Assembly (NCBI GenBank): GCA_905221605.1 | Contig: CAJNDS010001868.1 | Location: forward strand, 186,001-250,000 | Reading direction: 5' to 3' | DNA: 64,000 nt | Origin: Symbiodinium natans | Taxonomy: Eukaryota > Sar > Dinophyceae > Suessiales > Symbiodiniaceae | Shown here: positions 45,601-55,716 of the stretch, in pieces | Layout of the letters: each line of letters opens with the position of its first letter | Numbering within the stretch: the stretch's first letter is position 1 | The notes under the pieces: generated by a model | Database searches by the model: none | What the model saw: the letters and a program-made list of their open reading frames with translations, nothing else | Told to the model about the DNA's origin: nothing | Position numbers and translations under genes: made by a program

Positions 45601-46644
45601 CCTCAACCCTCAACCCTAAACCCTGAACCCTGGATGATTGTCGGGAGTGAAGCCGAGTCACAGGGATGCGCTTTTGCCAGTGCCCGGAGGCCCAACGAGC
45701 CCTACGCGATGGCCCTGGCCCAGGGGCAGCAAGAGCTCCTGGGGTTGAGAATGGGTTTAGGGCTTAGGGTTTAGGGTTTAGGGGCTTTATAGGGTTGATG
45801 TAGGTTTAGGGTTTAGGGTTTTAGGGTTTAGGGCTTTAGGGTTTGGGTTTTCTTTTGTAGGGCTTTCCAGGGTTCACATGGGCTTTAGGGTTCATGTATG
45901 CTTAAGGGTTACGAGCTCCTCGGTTTAGAGGTTTTTTAAAGGCTTTACAGGGTTTATATGGGCTTTAGGGTTTAGGGGTTTTAGGGGCTTTATAGGGTTT
46001 ATGTACGCTTTAGGGTTTAGGGTTATAAGGGTGAGAGGGGTTGTCAAGGGCTTTAGAACGGTTTACTGCTGGCTATTGGGTTAAGGGTTACAGTATGGGG
46101 TTCATATAGGTTTTAGGGTTATAGGGTTGTTTACAGGGTTTCAAAAATGGGGATGATGAGTTTGCAGGGCTTTAAACAAGGGATTATGGGTTTCTGCTGT
46201 TAACACATGGGGAGTATAGGGCGTCTAGGGGGTTGATATAGGATTGAGGGTTTAAAGCTCCTCCATAAGAGGCGTCGGGCTCAGGGTTCATCGGGCTTTG
46301 GGATTCGTAGGGTTTCGGTTTCATTTTGTTTTTGTTTTCTCCGGCTGCCTAGCGGACTTCCCGGACGCACGGCAGGGGAAGCTGTGTCTACAGTTTTATG
46401 GGTTCTACCTACGAAACAAGGGTAGTGATCTGCAGGTAAATAGTGTCCCAGTTAAACTCTAAACCCTAAACCCTACACCCTTTCGAAGCTGGCCCTAAAC
46501 CCTAAACCCTAAACCCTAAACCCTAAACCCTAAACCCATCAGGAACTCAACCAGGGCACCGCGGCTGCAAGGCCACTGGCCAGACGCTGGCGAATTGGCC
46601 GCCGAGATGGAACAGCTGGGTTTGCTGGGAGCTTCAGCAGGCTC
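39646..46644 (-). CDS. Divergent F1-ATPase alpha-like P-loop protein
   Basis: Exons: 46644-46536, 45738-45662, 45133-45037, 44098-44001, 43655-43424, about 42637-42553, 41270-41199, 40724-40655, 40500-40408, 40062-40002 and 39706-39646. Phases agree from 45738 to 43424 and from 40724 to 39646. The order follows F1 alpha: RGALVEFLM (MVEF region), LPLGQGHRVGLVGPPGTGKS (Walker A after PxGxGQR), TAVVYAAVRSPERL, SAPAVVLCAEP, HVLLAVDDCMNFAEA (Walker B, YDDLSKQA region), LHVREAVAAML, and RGAEPSLDVCLNFSAKL (KGIRPAINVGLSVSR region). F1 alpha is a non-catalytic nucleotide-binding subunit of mitochondrial ATP synthase. The Walker A here is GPPGTGKS, not the usual GDRQTGKT, so this may be a diverged paralogue. 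Another RecA-fold ATPase of the Rho/FliI group is the alternative. The frame of exon 40724-40655 is set by phase; a second frame is also open. Several exons end at AGG|GTTTAGGG. Confidence 0.55.
40983..41056. repeat. Variant array, unit CCCTATAAA
   Basis: Seven or eight 9-mers, the heptamer with TA inserted. The related unit is scattered at 36780-36870 and 20560-20700. Confidence 0.9.
41640..42080. other. Intronic stretch, one weak exon candidate
   Basis: Mostly TTTTAGGG-like degenerate units, then unique sequence. A minus-strand segment 41850-41813 (TTGAAG|C ... CACAT|GTGACACC) reads LVKTTWPSLAKH but does not fit the phase of the F1-alpha-like chain. Confidence 0.4.
43157..43224. repeat. 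Short palindromic element
   Basis: GGGCTATTAGGCCTTATAA ... TTATAGGGTATAATGGCCC over 68 bp. Confidence 0.55.
45180..45560. other. Intronic stretch without recognisable exon
   Basis: Few telomeric units, GT-rich, no supported frame. It separates the Walker A exon (45738-45662) from the next exon (45133-45037). Confidence 0.5.
45760..46440. other. Long stretch of degenerate telomere-like units
   Basis: Diverged units such as GGGCTTTATAGGGTTTA with no perfect array. Probably an old array within one intron of the F1-alpha-like gene. No exon seen. Confidence 0.55.
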
Positions 46645-46659
46645 CTTGCGTTTTGAGTT

Positions 46660-46850
46660 AGGGTTTAGGGTTAGGGTTTAGGGTTTAGGGTTTAGGGTTT
46701 AGGGTTTAGGGTTTAGGGTTTAGGGTTTAGGGTTTAGGGTTTAGGGTTAGGGTTTAGGGTTTAGGGTTTAGGGTTTAGGGTTTAGGGTTAGGGTTGAGGG
46801 TTGAGGGTTGAGGGTTTAGGGTTTAGGGTTTAGGGTTTAGGGTTTAAGGT
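46660..46850. repeat. Interstitial telomeric array, TTTAGGG
   Basis: About 27 units, including hexamers (TTAGGG) and a TTGAGGG block, next to exon 46644-46536. Confidence 0.95.
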
Positions 46851-47238
46851 GGTTTAGGGAGGTAAGGCTTAGTAGAAGGGGGCTGTAGGGTTGATAAAGG
46901 GTTTAATTCGGGCTTCATGGTGTTCCTCGGGTTTGGGGTTTGTATGTCCTAGGCTTGGTGGCTTTGAACGATTGGATACTTGGGGTTTCCGCGCTTAGGC
47001 TGGCCTGCAGTTTGTGTTCGGTTGTGCGTGCTTGCGAGGTTCCCAGGTGTAAATAGAAGGCATCTGGGCCTTAGGGTTTAGGGATGTTTTACGGGCAGCC
47101 CCCAACACTAAGAGCAATAGCAACCCTAAACCCTAAACCCTAAACCCTAAACCCTAAGACACCAAACCCTCGTAGCAAGAACCTCCTGCTCAAAGTGAAA
47201 GGATCGAGTAGCTCCAGTGCAAAAGCCCTTTGAGAACC

Positions 47239-47350
47239 TGGGTAGCCCAGAAACCATCTTATCATAAAGGTACCCTTTTCTGGGTTGGTTACTTTATAAG
47301 GGGACAGAGAACCAAAAACAGGGGAAATGGGTACCACTGAGCTACCAAAC
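47239..47350. mobile_element. Family B inverted-repeat element with 9-bp target duplication
   Basis: Terminal repeats GGTAGCCCAG and CTGAGCTACC surround AAGGTACCCTTTT and GGAAATGGGTACCA. TTGAGAACC occurs on both sides (47230-47238 and 47351-47359). It lies in the intron upstream of the F1-alpha-like exons. Confidence 0.75.
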
Positions 47351-47435
47351 TTGAGAACCAGATTGGCCGAAACTTGGGACCATATACACACGGGAGCCGA
47401 CTCGGACTCCCCTTCAAGAGCATATGGACCTTGTA

Positions 47436-47543
47436 AACCCTAAACCCTAAACCCTAAACCCTAAACCCTAAACCCTAAACCCTAAACCCTAAACCCTAAA
47501 CCCTAAACCCTAAACCCTAAACCCTAAACCCTAAACCCTAAAC
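47436..47543. repeat. Interstitial telomeric array, CCCTAAA, uninterrupted
   Basis: Fifteen perfect units, among the most homogeneous arrays in the window. Confidence 0.95.
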
Positions 47544-47747
47544 AAAACGGCTCAAAATTCAGAGGGTTCAAGAGACCCTTTTGAAAGTCGGAAAGTAGCC
47601 CTTATAAAAACCCTGGCATCCCAGGCGCTCTGAGGGAGACCCCTCGCTGGTCAACAGATCGGCCACGCTCGCGTAGGTCACCCCCGCCGCCCACTGGCGA
47701 CTCTGCAGAGCAAGAGACCGACCCGGCCTCAGGCGGCAAAGCTCTAT

Positions 47748-47915
47748 ACACACACACACACACACTCTCTCTCTCTCACACACACACACTCACACACACA
47801 CACACACTCACACACACACACACATATATAAAGAATAATATTATATATAAATATATAAAGAAGAATATACATATGTATAGTAGATGTGGGTATATATATA
47901 TATATATATAGAGCC
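47748..47915. repeat. (CA)n, (CT)n and (TA)n compound microsatellite
   Basis: ACACAC with CTCTCT then TATATA; no frame is credible. Confidence 0.9.
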
Positions 47916-48856
47916 GCCTCAAAAACTGCTTCCTAACAACAAAAGCAGGTGTCATATCATGGAAGTGAAAGGGACTCTAGGGCTACAGAGGGTTTAGGGT
48001 TTAGGGTTTAGGTTTGGATCCACCTTCCGCGAGAAGGATCCTGCATAAACGGTCTTAACAGATCACGCCTCACCCATGGAACCCCATACTCCCAAACCTT
48101 CACAACCTGAAAAGGCCCTCTACGCCTTGTGCCTAAACCCGAAAGTGCCCGTTTACCTCTGAACCCTCTACACGAACGCTCTCTCTAACCCCAAACCCTA
48201 CAAACCCTACACTGTAACCCAAACCCTAAACCCTAAACCTCTAAACTCTAAACCGTAAACCCTCAACCCCTAAACCCTAAACCCCACAAAGCCCAAGCTG
48301 TTGCCATGTCACACCACGACCTCCCCAGCTGTAGGTGGGGACGCGTCCGAAGCAAGCCTAGGGTTAAAGGGTTTAGGGTTTAGGGTTTAGGGTTTAGGGT
48401 TTAGGGCTTGTAAAGGTTCAGGTAGGGTGCAGGGAAAGAAAAGGTAGAGTTTAGGGTTTAAGTATAAGGTTTAGGGAACGAAAAGGAGTTAAGGGTTTGG
48501 GGTTTGAGGTTTAAGACTTAGGGAAAGAAAAGGCTTGAGTTTAGATTCCAGAGTTTAAGGCTTAGGGTGTAGGGTTTAATGAACGGTTTAGGGTTCAGAG
48601 TTCAGACTGTAGTCAACTTTGTTCTCTCACAACCGCACACGGCCGGCGCTGCGTTGCAGGCTCTTGGGATGGTCAAGGGTGTAGGGCGCTGTTGGAACAC
48701 AAACCCTGGGGAGCAGCCTTTTAAGCAGCATTGCACGTCACCGGTCCTTCTTCAGCCCCTAAACCCTAAACCCTAAACCCTAAACCCCTAAACCCTAAAC
48801 CCTAAACCCTAAACCCTAAACCCTAAACCCTAAACCTAAACCTCTAAACCTCTAAC

Positions 48857-50120
48857 CCGCGGCTAAGAAGTTCGTGAGGTCTGCCTGGCATCTGAGCACG
48901 TCTGGATGATGGGCCCCCCGCTTGCCTTGGGGACCAAAGGAACCCCTAAAGTCGGGGCTCATGTAGGGTTTAGGGTTTAGGGTTTAGGGTTTAGGGTTTA
49001 GGGTTTAGGGTTTAGGGTTTAGGGTTTAGGGTTTAGGGTTTAGGGTTTAGGGTTTAGGGTTTAGGGCTTAGGGTGCTTTTGGGGTTCATTAAGTCGTCCC
49101 CATGGTGCTTTGCAAGGCTTCCAGGGCGTCGCGATAGCCAGCGGCCACTTCCTCGCGAAGCTGCCCTCTCTTCGTCTGTTGGGAACCTGGGATGGTCCTT
49201 AAAACCCCTCAGAAATACATTCCTAAGCATGATCCTCTTAAACCCCAAAAGGCAAGGCATAAAAAATGTCCCAAGGGCCTACCTAGGAACTCTGTGCCAG
49301 GTCGCTCTGCCAGTCGCTCCCCAGGGCAGCAGCCAGATGTCTGAGGCTGGCCAAGCTCAGGTGGTGGTCCGCTCCCAAGATGAGGCGCCGGCCTTGTAAA
49401 ACCTGAAGATGCAACTCCTCAGGTTTTCAGTGGACCCCCCCCAGAGGGAGAGAAGTACATACTTCTTGGGGACCACTTGCCTGATATAGGAGAACCCAGA
49501 ACCCCAAAAAACAATAAAGGAAGTACACTGCTGAACCAGCCTAATCTCTGAAGCTTCGAGGCCCTGACCCTGGGTGTGGAGAGCCGTGGCAAGGTTGCTC
49601 ATGCTGTAGAGGGTGACCAGGTGCTGCGGTCCCAGTGCTTGCCGCAAACCTTCCATGGCCTCCCGATGAAGCCTCACTGCTTCATCATGCCTGCCGAGCA
49701 TCCGCAGCACCTTGGCACGATTGTCCAGGCTGGCGAGGGTGAGCGGGTGGTCGGCGCCCAAGAGACGCTGCCGGACGCCCAGCACCTGCCGATGTAGCTC
49801 TTCCTTGGAGACTACATGAACCCTGGAAGGGTTTCTGGTTTATATACCTTAACCCGGAATTTTAGAAGTCAAGGTATATGACCCCAACTGTAGGGTTCAT
49901 TTCATTTGCAAGGTTCGGCTGAAGCAAAGCTTCCCCTCCTTTGAAGGGCAGCGGCCAGCTTGTTGAGGCCCCCAAGTGTGTCCGGATGCTCGGGGCGCAG
50001 CGCTGCGCGCCTGACCAGCACGGCTCCACGCAAAGCAGCTTCGGCCAAAAAAGGGCGACCACGCGTTTGCCAGCGGTCTGCCAGGGTGTCCAGGCATCGG
50101 AGCAGCGGGAGAATGCCGGA
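48857..50120 (-). CDS. Tetratricopeptide-repeat protein, kinesin-light-chain/NPHP3 type (partial)
   Basis: Five exons joined in frame: 50120-49917, 49803-49549, 49417-49312, 49165-49109 and 48925-48857. They encode about four and a half 42-residue TPR units. Each unit carries the (L)G..HP.TL..L..LA..L pattern, for example RRAALRPEHPDTLGGLNKLA, RQRLLGADHPLTLASLDNRA, GRRLILGADHHLSLASLRHL and SKRGAHHPDVLRCQADL. The repeat spacing is kept only if the introns are removed exactly as given, which fixes the splice sites: unit lengths across the first two junctions match residue for residue. TPR units of this type bind partner proteins and are abundant in dinoflagellate genomes. The four introns start with GA, GA, GG and GC and end in AG|G (see findings). 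The 5' start of the first exon is uncertain, and the last exon ends at a degenerate telomeric donor (GCGG|GTTAGAGG), so the gene continues downstream. Confidence 0.8.
48926..49108 (-). mobile_element. Family A element forming TPR intron 4, with internal telomeric array
   Basis: Starts GCACCATGGGGACGAC, ends TTTGGTCCCCAAG, and is followed by GCA. The 113-bp interior 48964-49076 is a TTTAGGG array (plus strand). Both ends match family A. Confidence 0.75.
49804..49916 (-). mobile_element. Family A inverted-repeat element forming TPR intron 1
   Basis: The 113-bp intron consists of a family A copy. The terminal repeats resemble CCTTGGGGACCAAATGAACC and its complement, with an internal mirrored GGTATATGACCCC / GGTATATAAACC core. 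It begins GAACCTTG and ends CTCCAAG, followed by GAA. No coding capacity: non-autonomous. Confidence 0.8.
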
Positions 50121-50265
50121 CTTCACAATGCTAGACATTCTGAAGGTGTGGCGCAGTCACAACGAGATAACACTCGAAACAGCTGATGGCAATATATTCT
50201 ACAAAGAGTACTCTGCACAATGCTCTACTATACCAGACTGCACTAACTCACTAACTTACTAATTA

Positions 50266-50372
50266 TACCATATAGAGGTTTACGAAAATAGGGGACCCTA
50301 AACAGACCCCAAATAGTGAGATTCCCTTCTAATAGGATACCCCAATTGGCGGAAACCACCATATACGGTAGA
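50266..50372. mobile_element. Family C element
   Basis: CATATAGAGGTTTACGAAAATAGGGG ... GGATACCCC..GGCGGAAACCACCATATACG. No coding capacity. Confidence 0.65.
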
Positions 50373-50800
50373 GGGGGCATGGGCCTAAACCGTAAACTCT
50401 AAACCCTAAACCCTCAACCCTAAACCCTAAACCCTGAACCCTAAACCCTAAACCCTAAACCCCTGCGACTGGGCGCTGGGCTTGAGAGGGTGAAGTGCTT
50501 GATCCAAGTGTGGCTTAGGGTTGAGGGTAAAGCTGAGGTGTGTCAGGGATGTGCAGCTCAAGGGGCTTTTGGATGTAGGGTGGAAAAAACGATAGAGTTT
50601 TTAGATGGGTTTGGTGATATTTGGGTTTGGGGTGCAGGGTTCAAGGCTTCCTCTGTGCCCCAAACCCCGAACCCTGAACCCTAAACCCTCAACTCCTGAA
50701 CCCTGAACCCTAAACATTGAACCCTGAACCCTAAACCCCAAACCCTAAACCCTATAAACCCTATAAACCCTAAACCCTATAAACCCCTCAAACCTCAAAC

Positions 50801-50884
50801 ATGCTGTCCCAAGCCACAGCGCCGCGACCACGCCGGCGCGGTCGAAGCGCAGAACCACTGCGGGAGCCTCCCGAACCCGCAGGC
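50801..50884 (-). CDS. Exon, hydrophobic beta-like segment
   Basis: 84 nt between CCCAG|GC and ACAGCAT|GTTTGAGG. It reads LRVREAPAVVLRFDRAGVVA, ALWLGTA. The donor is a degenerate telomeric unit. The exon lies upstream of the TPR gene and may or may not belong to it. Confidence 0.5.
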
Positions 50885-50899
50885 CTGGGAAGTGGGGAG

Positions 50900-51440
50900 T
50901 TCGAGAGTTTTAGGGCTTAGGAAATATCTAGGGTTTAGGGTTTAGGGTAGGGATTTCGAGAGTTTTAGGGCTCAGGGTTGTGATATGGTTTAGGGTTTAG
51001 GGGTTTGGGGTTGATTTCGAGAGTTTTAGGGCTTAGTGTCTATGTAGGGTTTAGGATCTAGGGTTTATGGTTTTGGGGTTTAATGGTTTTGGGCGGGGTT
51101 TTAGGGTTTTGGGGTTTGGGGTTTTAGGGTTCAGGCTTTTTGGGTTTTAGATGTTTTATTCTGCTCTCTGAGGGTACAAACAATTGTGCGCGTGATTTGG
51201 GCAGCCCCAGCTGAACAGTACGGGCTCGGGCAGTTTGTAAGGCTTCAGAGCTCAGGAACATCGAAGCCACTGGCTTTTGTCATGAGCTAGTCGAGCATCT
51301 TGTGATGTGTGCTTCTGTGCAAAGCATGCCTAAATGAATGTGTATATACGTAGATTCTATTCTACCATATATATATATATATATATACATGGGTCATATA
51401 CTGAACCCATTACTAACCATTTACGAAGTGCAACTACATT
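50900..51440. other. Degenerate telomere-like units and unique sequence
   Basis: GAGAGTTTTAGGGCTTAG is repeated three times (50900, 50955, 51015), then unique sequence and a TA tract. No exon supported. Confidence 0.5.
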
Positions 51441-52232
51441 CTGCGTCCTCGGCGACGTGCCTTGGCCCACGAAGACGGGACCAGGGAGGGTGACGCGCAG
51501 CACGCTGCCGGCCACCGATTGCAGCGTTCCCTGATCCTCGCTGCCGTGTGTCCTGCTCGGGTCCTAAACCCTCAACCCTCAACCCTCAACCCTAACCCCT
51601 GGTTTTGCGGGTTCGCACGGTTCGGGGAAGGGGGGGGGGGGCTTCGGGCCTCTGCGGGGTTCAAAAAAGGGTTCTGGTCCCAGCACGCCCGATCAAGAGG
51701 GGTTCGGGTCTTGACATCTTCGAAGCTGGGGTCGGAACCCAATCAAGCCTCCTCTTCGCCCAAGAATCTTCTCACGTTGAACGCAAAAAAAGGCTGGGAC
51801 TCCTAGAGGACCACGTGAGTCTAAGAGAGGTTTGGGCGCATCCGAAAACTCCATCGCCAAAACCCCTTTCATGACAACCCTATCAGCAATGAAAATCCCA
51901 AAGCTGTAGTGACCCCTCGTTACCACAAGGGTCAATGTACCTCATTCTTGTGTACTTGGGCCCTAAAATCCCTAAAGAGGAGGTACTTTAAGGCCCAAGT
52001 ATTCCATACTTAGGTATACAAGCGCGGCCCCAACCTGTGAGTTCACTGCATCTACGATAAAGACAGACTACTTAGCAGTTAGGGTTTAGGGTTTATAGGG
52101 TTTAGGGTTTAGGGTTTAGGGTTTTAGGGTTTAGGGTTTAGGGTTTAGGGTTGAGGGTTTAGGGTTTAGGGTTTAGGGTTTAGGTTAATCAGGAATAATC
52201 AGGGATTTAGGTGACATCATTAATTAACGCAC

Positions 52233-52301
52233 TTAGGCGTCCTCTGTATCTGCTGCAGGAGGCTGAATGTCGACTCGGAGACGGCGGTGTTCCTCTTTGC
52301 A
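52233..52301 (-). CDS. Terminal exon with stop codon, unknown protein
   Basis: 69 nt from acceptor CCCCAAG|T to a TAA stop. It reads CKEEHRRLRVDIQPPAADTE, DA, stop. If TAA is genuine a gene ends here; otherwise CCTAA|GTGCG could be a donor. Confidence 0.45.
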   Translation of the reverse strand, partial: CKEEHRRLRVDIQPPAADTEDA

Positions 52302-53091
52302 CTTGGGGTTTTTAGGGTTTAGGGTTTAGGGTTTCTCAAGTATCTCAAGTTTAGGCAAAGCTTAGGAGGTTCATGGGCAGATGCAAGTCGGGCTAGAAGT
52401 GGGATAAACCATAGCTGTCTCGTTCGGTTTAACCACCATTTGGGCTGTGGGCTCGAGTGGCTGAACGGTGGTGAGGTTTCATTTGGCAGCTTCCAAACAT
52501 TCGATGCGGATCTAGGTCTAGGGTTGAGGGTTCCGGGGCTCCCCCTTAAACGCACCCCCAAACTTGAATAGCTGCTCTGCAAAAGAGTAGGGCTCATTAC
52601 AGATGTTGTCTCCCAGCCTAAACCCGAAAAGCTTGTGGTGCTTCCAACCCAACTTAGGGCCCTCAAAACGCCACTTACAACCGGGGGGAGGGGGCTTGCC
52701 GCAGGAGTAGGTCTCAGTGCGGCCTAAGACTTAAGAAGTAGCAGGGTACCCTGTCTTGTGCTTCCTGCGGGTGTATGAAATCGGGAACCGAACCTCGAAG
52801 GAAGCAGGGGGACTGGTGGACCACTTGGGTCCCTCCGCCTTATAAGTCCTAAACGTTAAAACCCGAAGCCCGCGCAAGAGCTTGAAATTCTGAAGTCGTG
52901 AAAAAATCGGCCAACACCAGCTGTAGGGTTGCCCCTAACTATATGTCAAGCATGTAAAGCACTTGAACACCCGAGTTTTCGCACTTATCTTCCACGAGCA
53001 GGCCCTGAGAAATCTCTACTTATGATCAGGGGGAGGCCTCACTCTAGGGCTTTAGGCTGAGGTTTTCTCGTTTCACTTGCAGCTTTCCTAC

Positions 53092-53179
53092 GAGTGACGA
53101 GGCGCCTTCGAACTCCAAGAGCGCGGCAGCATTTCCAGCCGAACCGCGAGCGAGCGGGAGAGATCATGGCAAGTCGAAG
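53092..53179 (-). CDS. Exon, unknown protein
   Basis: 88 nt between ACATCTAG|C and GTCACTC|GTAGGAAA. It reads LRLAMISPARSRFGWKCCRA then LGVRRRLVT. The internal ATG could be a start codon but the frame is open back to the acceptor. Confidence 0.5.
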
Positions 53180-53666
53180 CTAGATGTGTTTTGTAAGTCT
53201 ACCGGGGGGCGCTGTTTACCTACAGTTGAGTACTAGCTACCCTTAACCCCTAAACCCTAAACCCTAAACCCTAAACCCTAAACCCACAAACCCTAAGTAA
53301 AGAGGGTGCATCCAGGCAGCCATGGGTCTTCTGTTGCCAGGATGTCTTTTGGTTGATGTCACCACAAGGCTAAACATTATTTGGTCTAGGCTGCTGTAGA
53401 AGTGCGAGGCTTGTCACGGAACCCTAAACCCTAAACCCTAAACCCTAAACCCTAAATCCTAAACCCTAAACCCTAAACCCTAAACCCGAAGGGCTGAAGG
53501 GGAGGTTGGGGGGACACTGAGTGGTTTCAAAACCTGCGCCAAAATGAGCCGGAGAAACGCGCAGGTCCCAGCTAAGGCATCCGAAGTATGGGCCCTTTAG
53601 GGTTTAGGGTTTAGGGTTTAGGGTTTAGGGTTTAGGGTTTAGGGTTTAGGGTTTAGGGTTTAGGAT

Positions 53667-53790
53667 TTTGGGTCCCCTGTTATATTTAAACCCTTATATA
53701 CACCATACAGTTTATAGAGTTGAGGGTTATAGGATTTCAGGAGTGGGTCCCCTGTTATAACAAACCCTTTATATACACCATACAGCTTAG
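53667..53790. repeat. Direct repeat of a 75-bp unit
   Basis: GGGTCCCCTGTTATA..AAACCC TTATATACACCATACAG occurs twice (about 53671 and 53745) beside a nine-unit TTTAGGG array. Confidence 0.65.
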
Positions 53791-53863
53791 AGCTTAGGGT
53801 CGAAGAAGCTTAGGGGCTCTGCAGCCAAAGACCTCAAGAGCCCCGCGACCTAGCGCGCCACAC

Positions 53864-53943
53864 CCCGGTCGTGTGCATGGGATGCTCGGAAGTTAGGCCG
53901 AAGCTGACCTCCAACTGCGAGGCTGGATTCAAAATTGTTCAAC
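53864..53943 (-). CDS. Exon, unknown protein
   Basis: 80 nt between CCCTTGAG|G and CGGG|GTGTGGCG. It reads LNNFESSLAVGGQLRPNFRA then SHAHDR. Family unknown. Confidence 0.5.
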
Positions 53944-54123
53944 CTCAAGGGTTCCCTAAACGCTAGGCCCTACCTTAAGCCCTACCTTAACCCTAAACCC
54001 TAAACCCCAAGCCCTAAACCCTAAACCCTAGGGTTTAGGGTTTAGGCCTTAGGCCTTAAATTTTAGGGTTTAGAGTCTTTTGCTTTCGGGCTTCGGGTCA
54101 ATTCAGAGCGAAGGTGGAGCCCC

Positions 54124-54292
54124 TAAAATCCTAGGTAGGATAAGGGGGGACCCTTCAAAGGGTACCCCTTCTGAACCTTGTTCTGGCTCTCTTAGGGTTT
54201 AGGGTTTAGGGTTTAGGGTTTAGGGACCCTAGTCAGAGGGTCTAAATCCCCAAAAAATCCCCCTCATCCTATCCCCTACTAAAGCACACCTG
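54124..54292. mobile_element. Family G element with central TTTAGGG array
   Basis: Reverse-complement copy of 16312-16441. The centre is replaced by TTAGGGTTTAGGG repeated about five times (54193-54231) between GGCTCTC and CAGAGGGTCT. Confidence 0.75.
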
Positions 54293-54750
54293 GGATCCCT
54301 GCGCGGCCATCATGGTGCGCGGGCAGACATTGGGACGTGTCGACAGAGTGGGGGGGGGGGGGGGGGTGTTTGGGGCCCTTTAGGGCTCTTTTGTCGCTAG
54401 GGTTTAGGGATTAGGGTTTAGGGTTTAGGGTTCAGGGCTTAGGGTTTAGGGCTTAGGGATATGTCGCCAGAGACGAACGGGCTTGGCATGGTCTGAAGCG
54501 ACACCTCGACTCTACTTGAAGGTGCATGGGTTGGTATACAGACGGGCAAATTAGCAGCAACTAGCAAACTACTATTTGCTCAATGAACCACCGAAAAAAA
54601 TTAAAGCATTCTTCCTAATTATAGAGGTAATATAGGGATTGGTATCTGCGTTTTTTCTTTTATTTTACTTTTTTTGGAGGGAGGGGCGGGAAGGGGGTCC
54701 TGAGCAAATAGCAGTGAACTACAACTATACCCATGAACCGCCTGAGATAC

Positions 54751-54828
54751 TCTGGCGCGGCAACTTGCATTGGATGCGCTTGGCTCTCGCACGAAACTCT
54801 TGAGAGGGGGCAAGCACTTCCGCAAATC
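54751..54828 (-). CDS. Exon starting at a family A element end
   Basis: 78 nt, phase 0 at both ends. It reads DLRKCLPPLKSFVREPSASN, ASCRAR, with donor AGA|GTATCTC. The acceptor CCCCAAG|G is the last base of the terminal inverted repeat of the element at 54829-54905. An open frame on the other side of the element (LMSSRARTLELSGQGHSFTH, about 55000-54915) may be the preceding exon. Confidence 0.55.
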
Positions 54829-54905
54829 CTTGGGGACTAAATGAACCCCAAAAGGGTAGGGGTATATGACCCCCCATTTTTGGGTTCAGTTCGTCCCCAA
54901 GGATT
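54829..54905 (-). mobile_element. Family A element, short copy
   Basis: Near-perfect terminal repeats (AATCCTTGGGGAC ... GTCCCCAAGGATT) over 77 bp. One end is the acceptor of exon 54828-54751. Confidence 0.75.
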
Positions 54906-55143
54906 GGAGTGCGTGCATGAGTGAGTGAGTGAATGAGTGAATGAGTGCCCCTGGCCCGACAGTTCTAGAGTTCTGGCTCGGGATGACATCAGCTCTGCTT
55001 GACCACAGGAGGGCGCGGCGCAGGAATTTCTGGTTAAGGGTTTGGTAAGGTTTTGGGGGTTTAGGGTTTAGGGTTTAGGGTTTCGTAAGGTTCAACATGT
55101 TTGGGGGGTTTTCTAGCAGCAGTCTACTCAGTCTACTCCTTAC

Positions 55144-55176
55144 AGCTTCTTGGTTTCTGAGCTGAGCCGCCCTGGC
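55144..55176 (-). CDS. Micro-exon of 11 codons
   Basis: 33 nt between TTGAG|G and GCT|GTAAGGAG, the latter a canonical donor. It reads ARAAQLRNQEA. Too short to place in a family. Confidence 0.45.
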
Positions 55177-55716
55177 CTCAACACCGTTAAGGGTTTAGGG
55201 TTTAGGGTTTAGGGTCTAGGGTTTAGGGTTTACGGTTTAGGGTTTAGGGTACCCCTTACAAGGGGGCTGTGAGACTTTAGGTCCTTTGGGTGGTGATATA
55301 AGGTCTCCGTCCCTCAGCCCCAAACCCTGGACCCCCAAACCAAAAAGAGCCCAAACCCCCAACCCCCCCCCCCCCCCCCCCCCCCCCAAATATTCTTTGC
55401 TATGACTCCTACGGCGAAGGGTTTCGGGCGAAAAGAACCCACATCAAAAAAGCTTGAACCCTGCAAACTAAACACCCCTCCCTAAACCCTAAATCTCTAA
55501 ACCCCTGAGCCCGAAATCCCAACAATCTCTAAACCCCAAAGCTCTAAATCCTGAACTCTAAACCCTGAGTCTGAAGCACTTCATCGAAAAAAATCTCTCA
55601 ACCACCAAAACCCTAAATCCTGAACTCTGAACCCTAAACCCTGCAGCCCTAAACCCTAAACCCCAAAACCCTAGCCCTAAACCCTAAACCCTAAACCCTA
55701 GCCCTAAACCCTAAAC

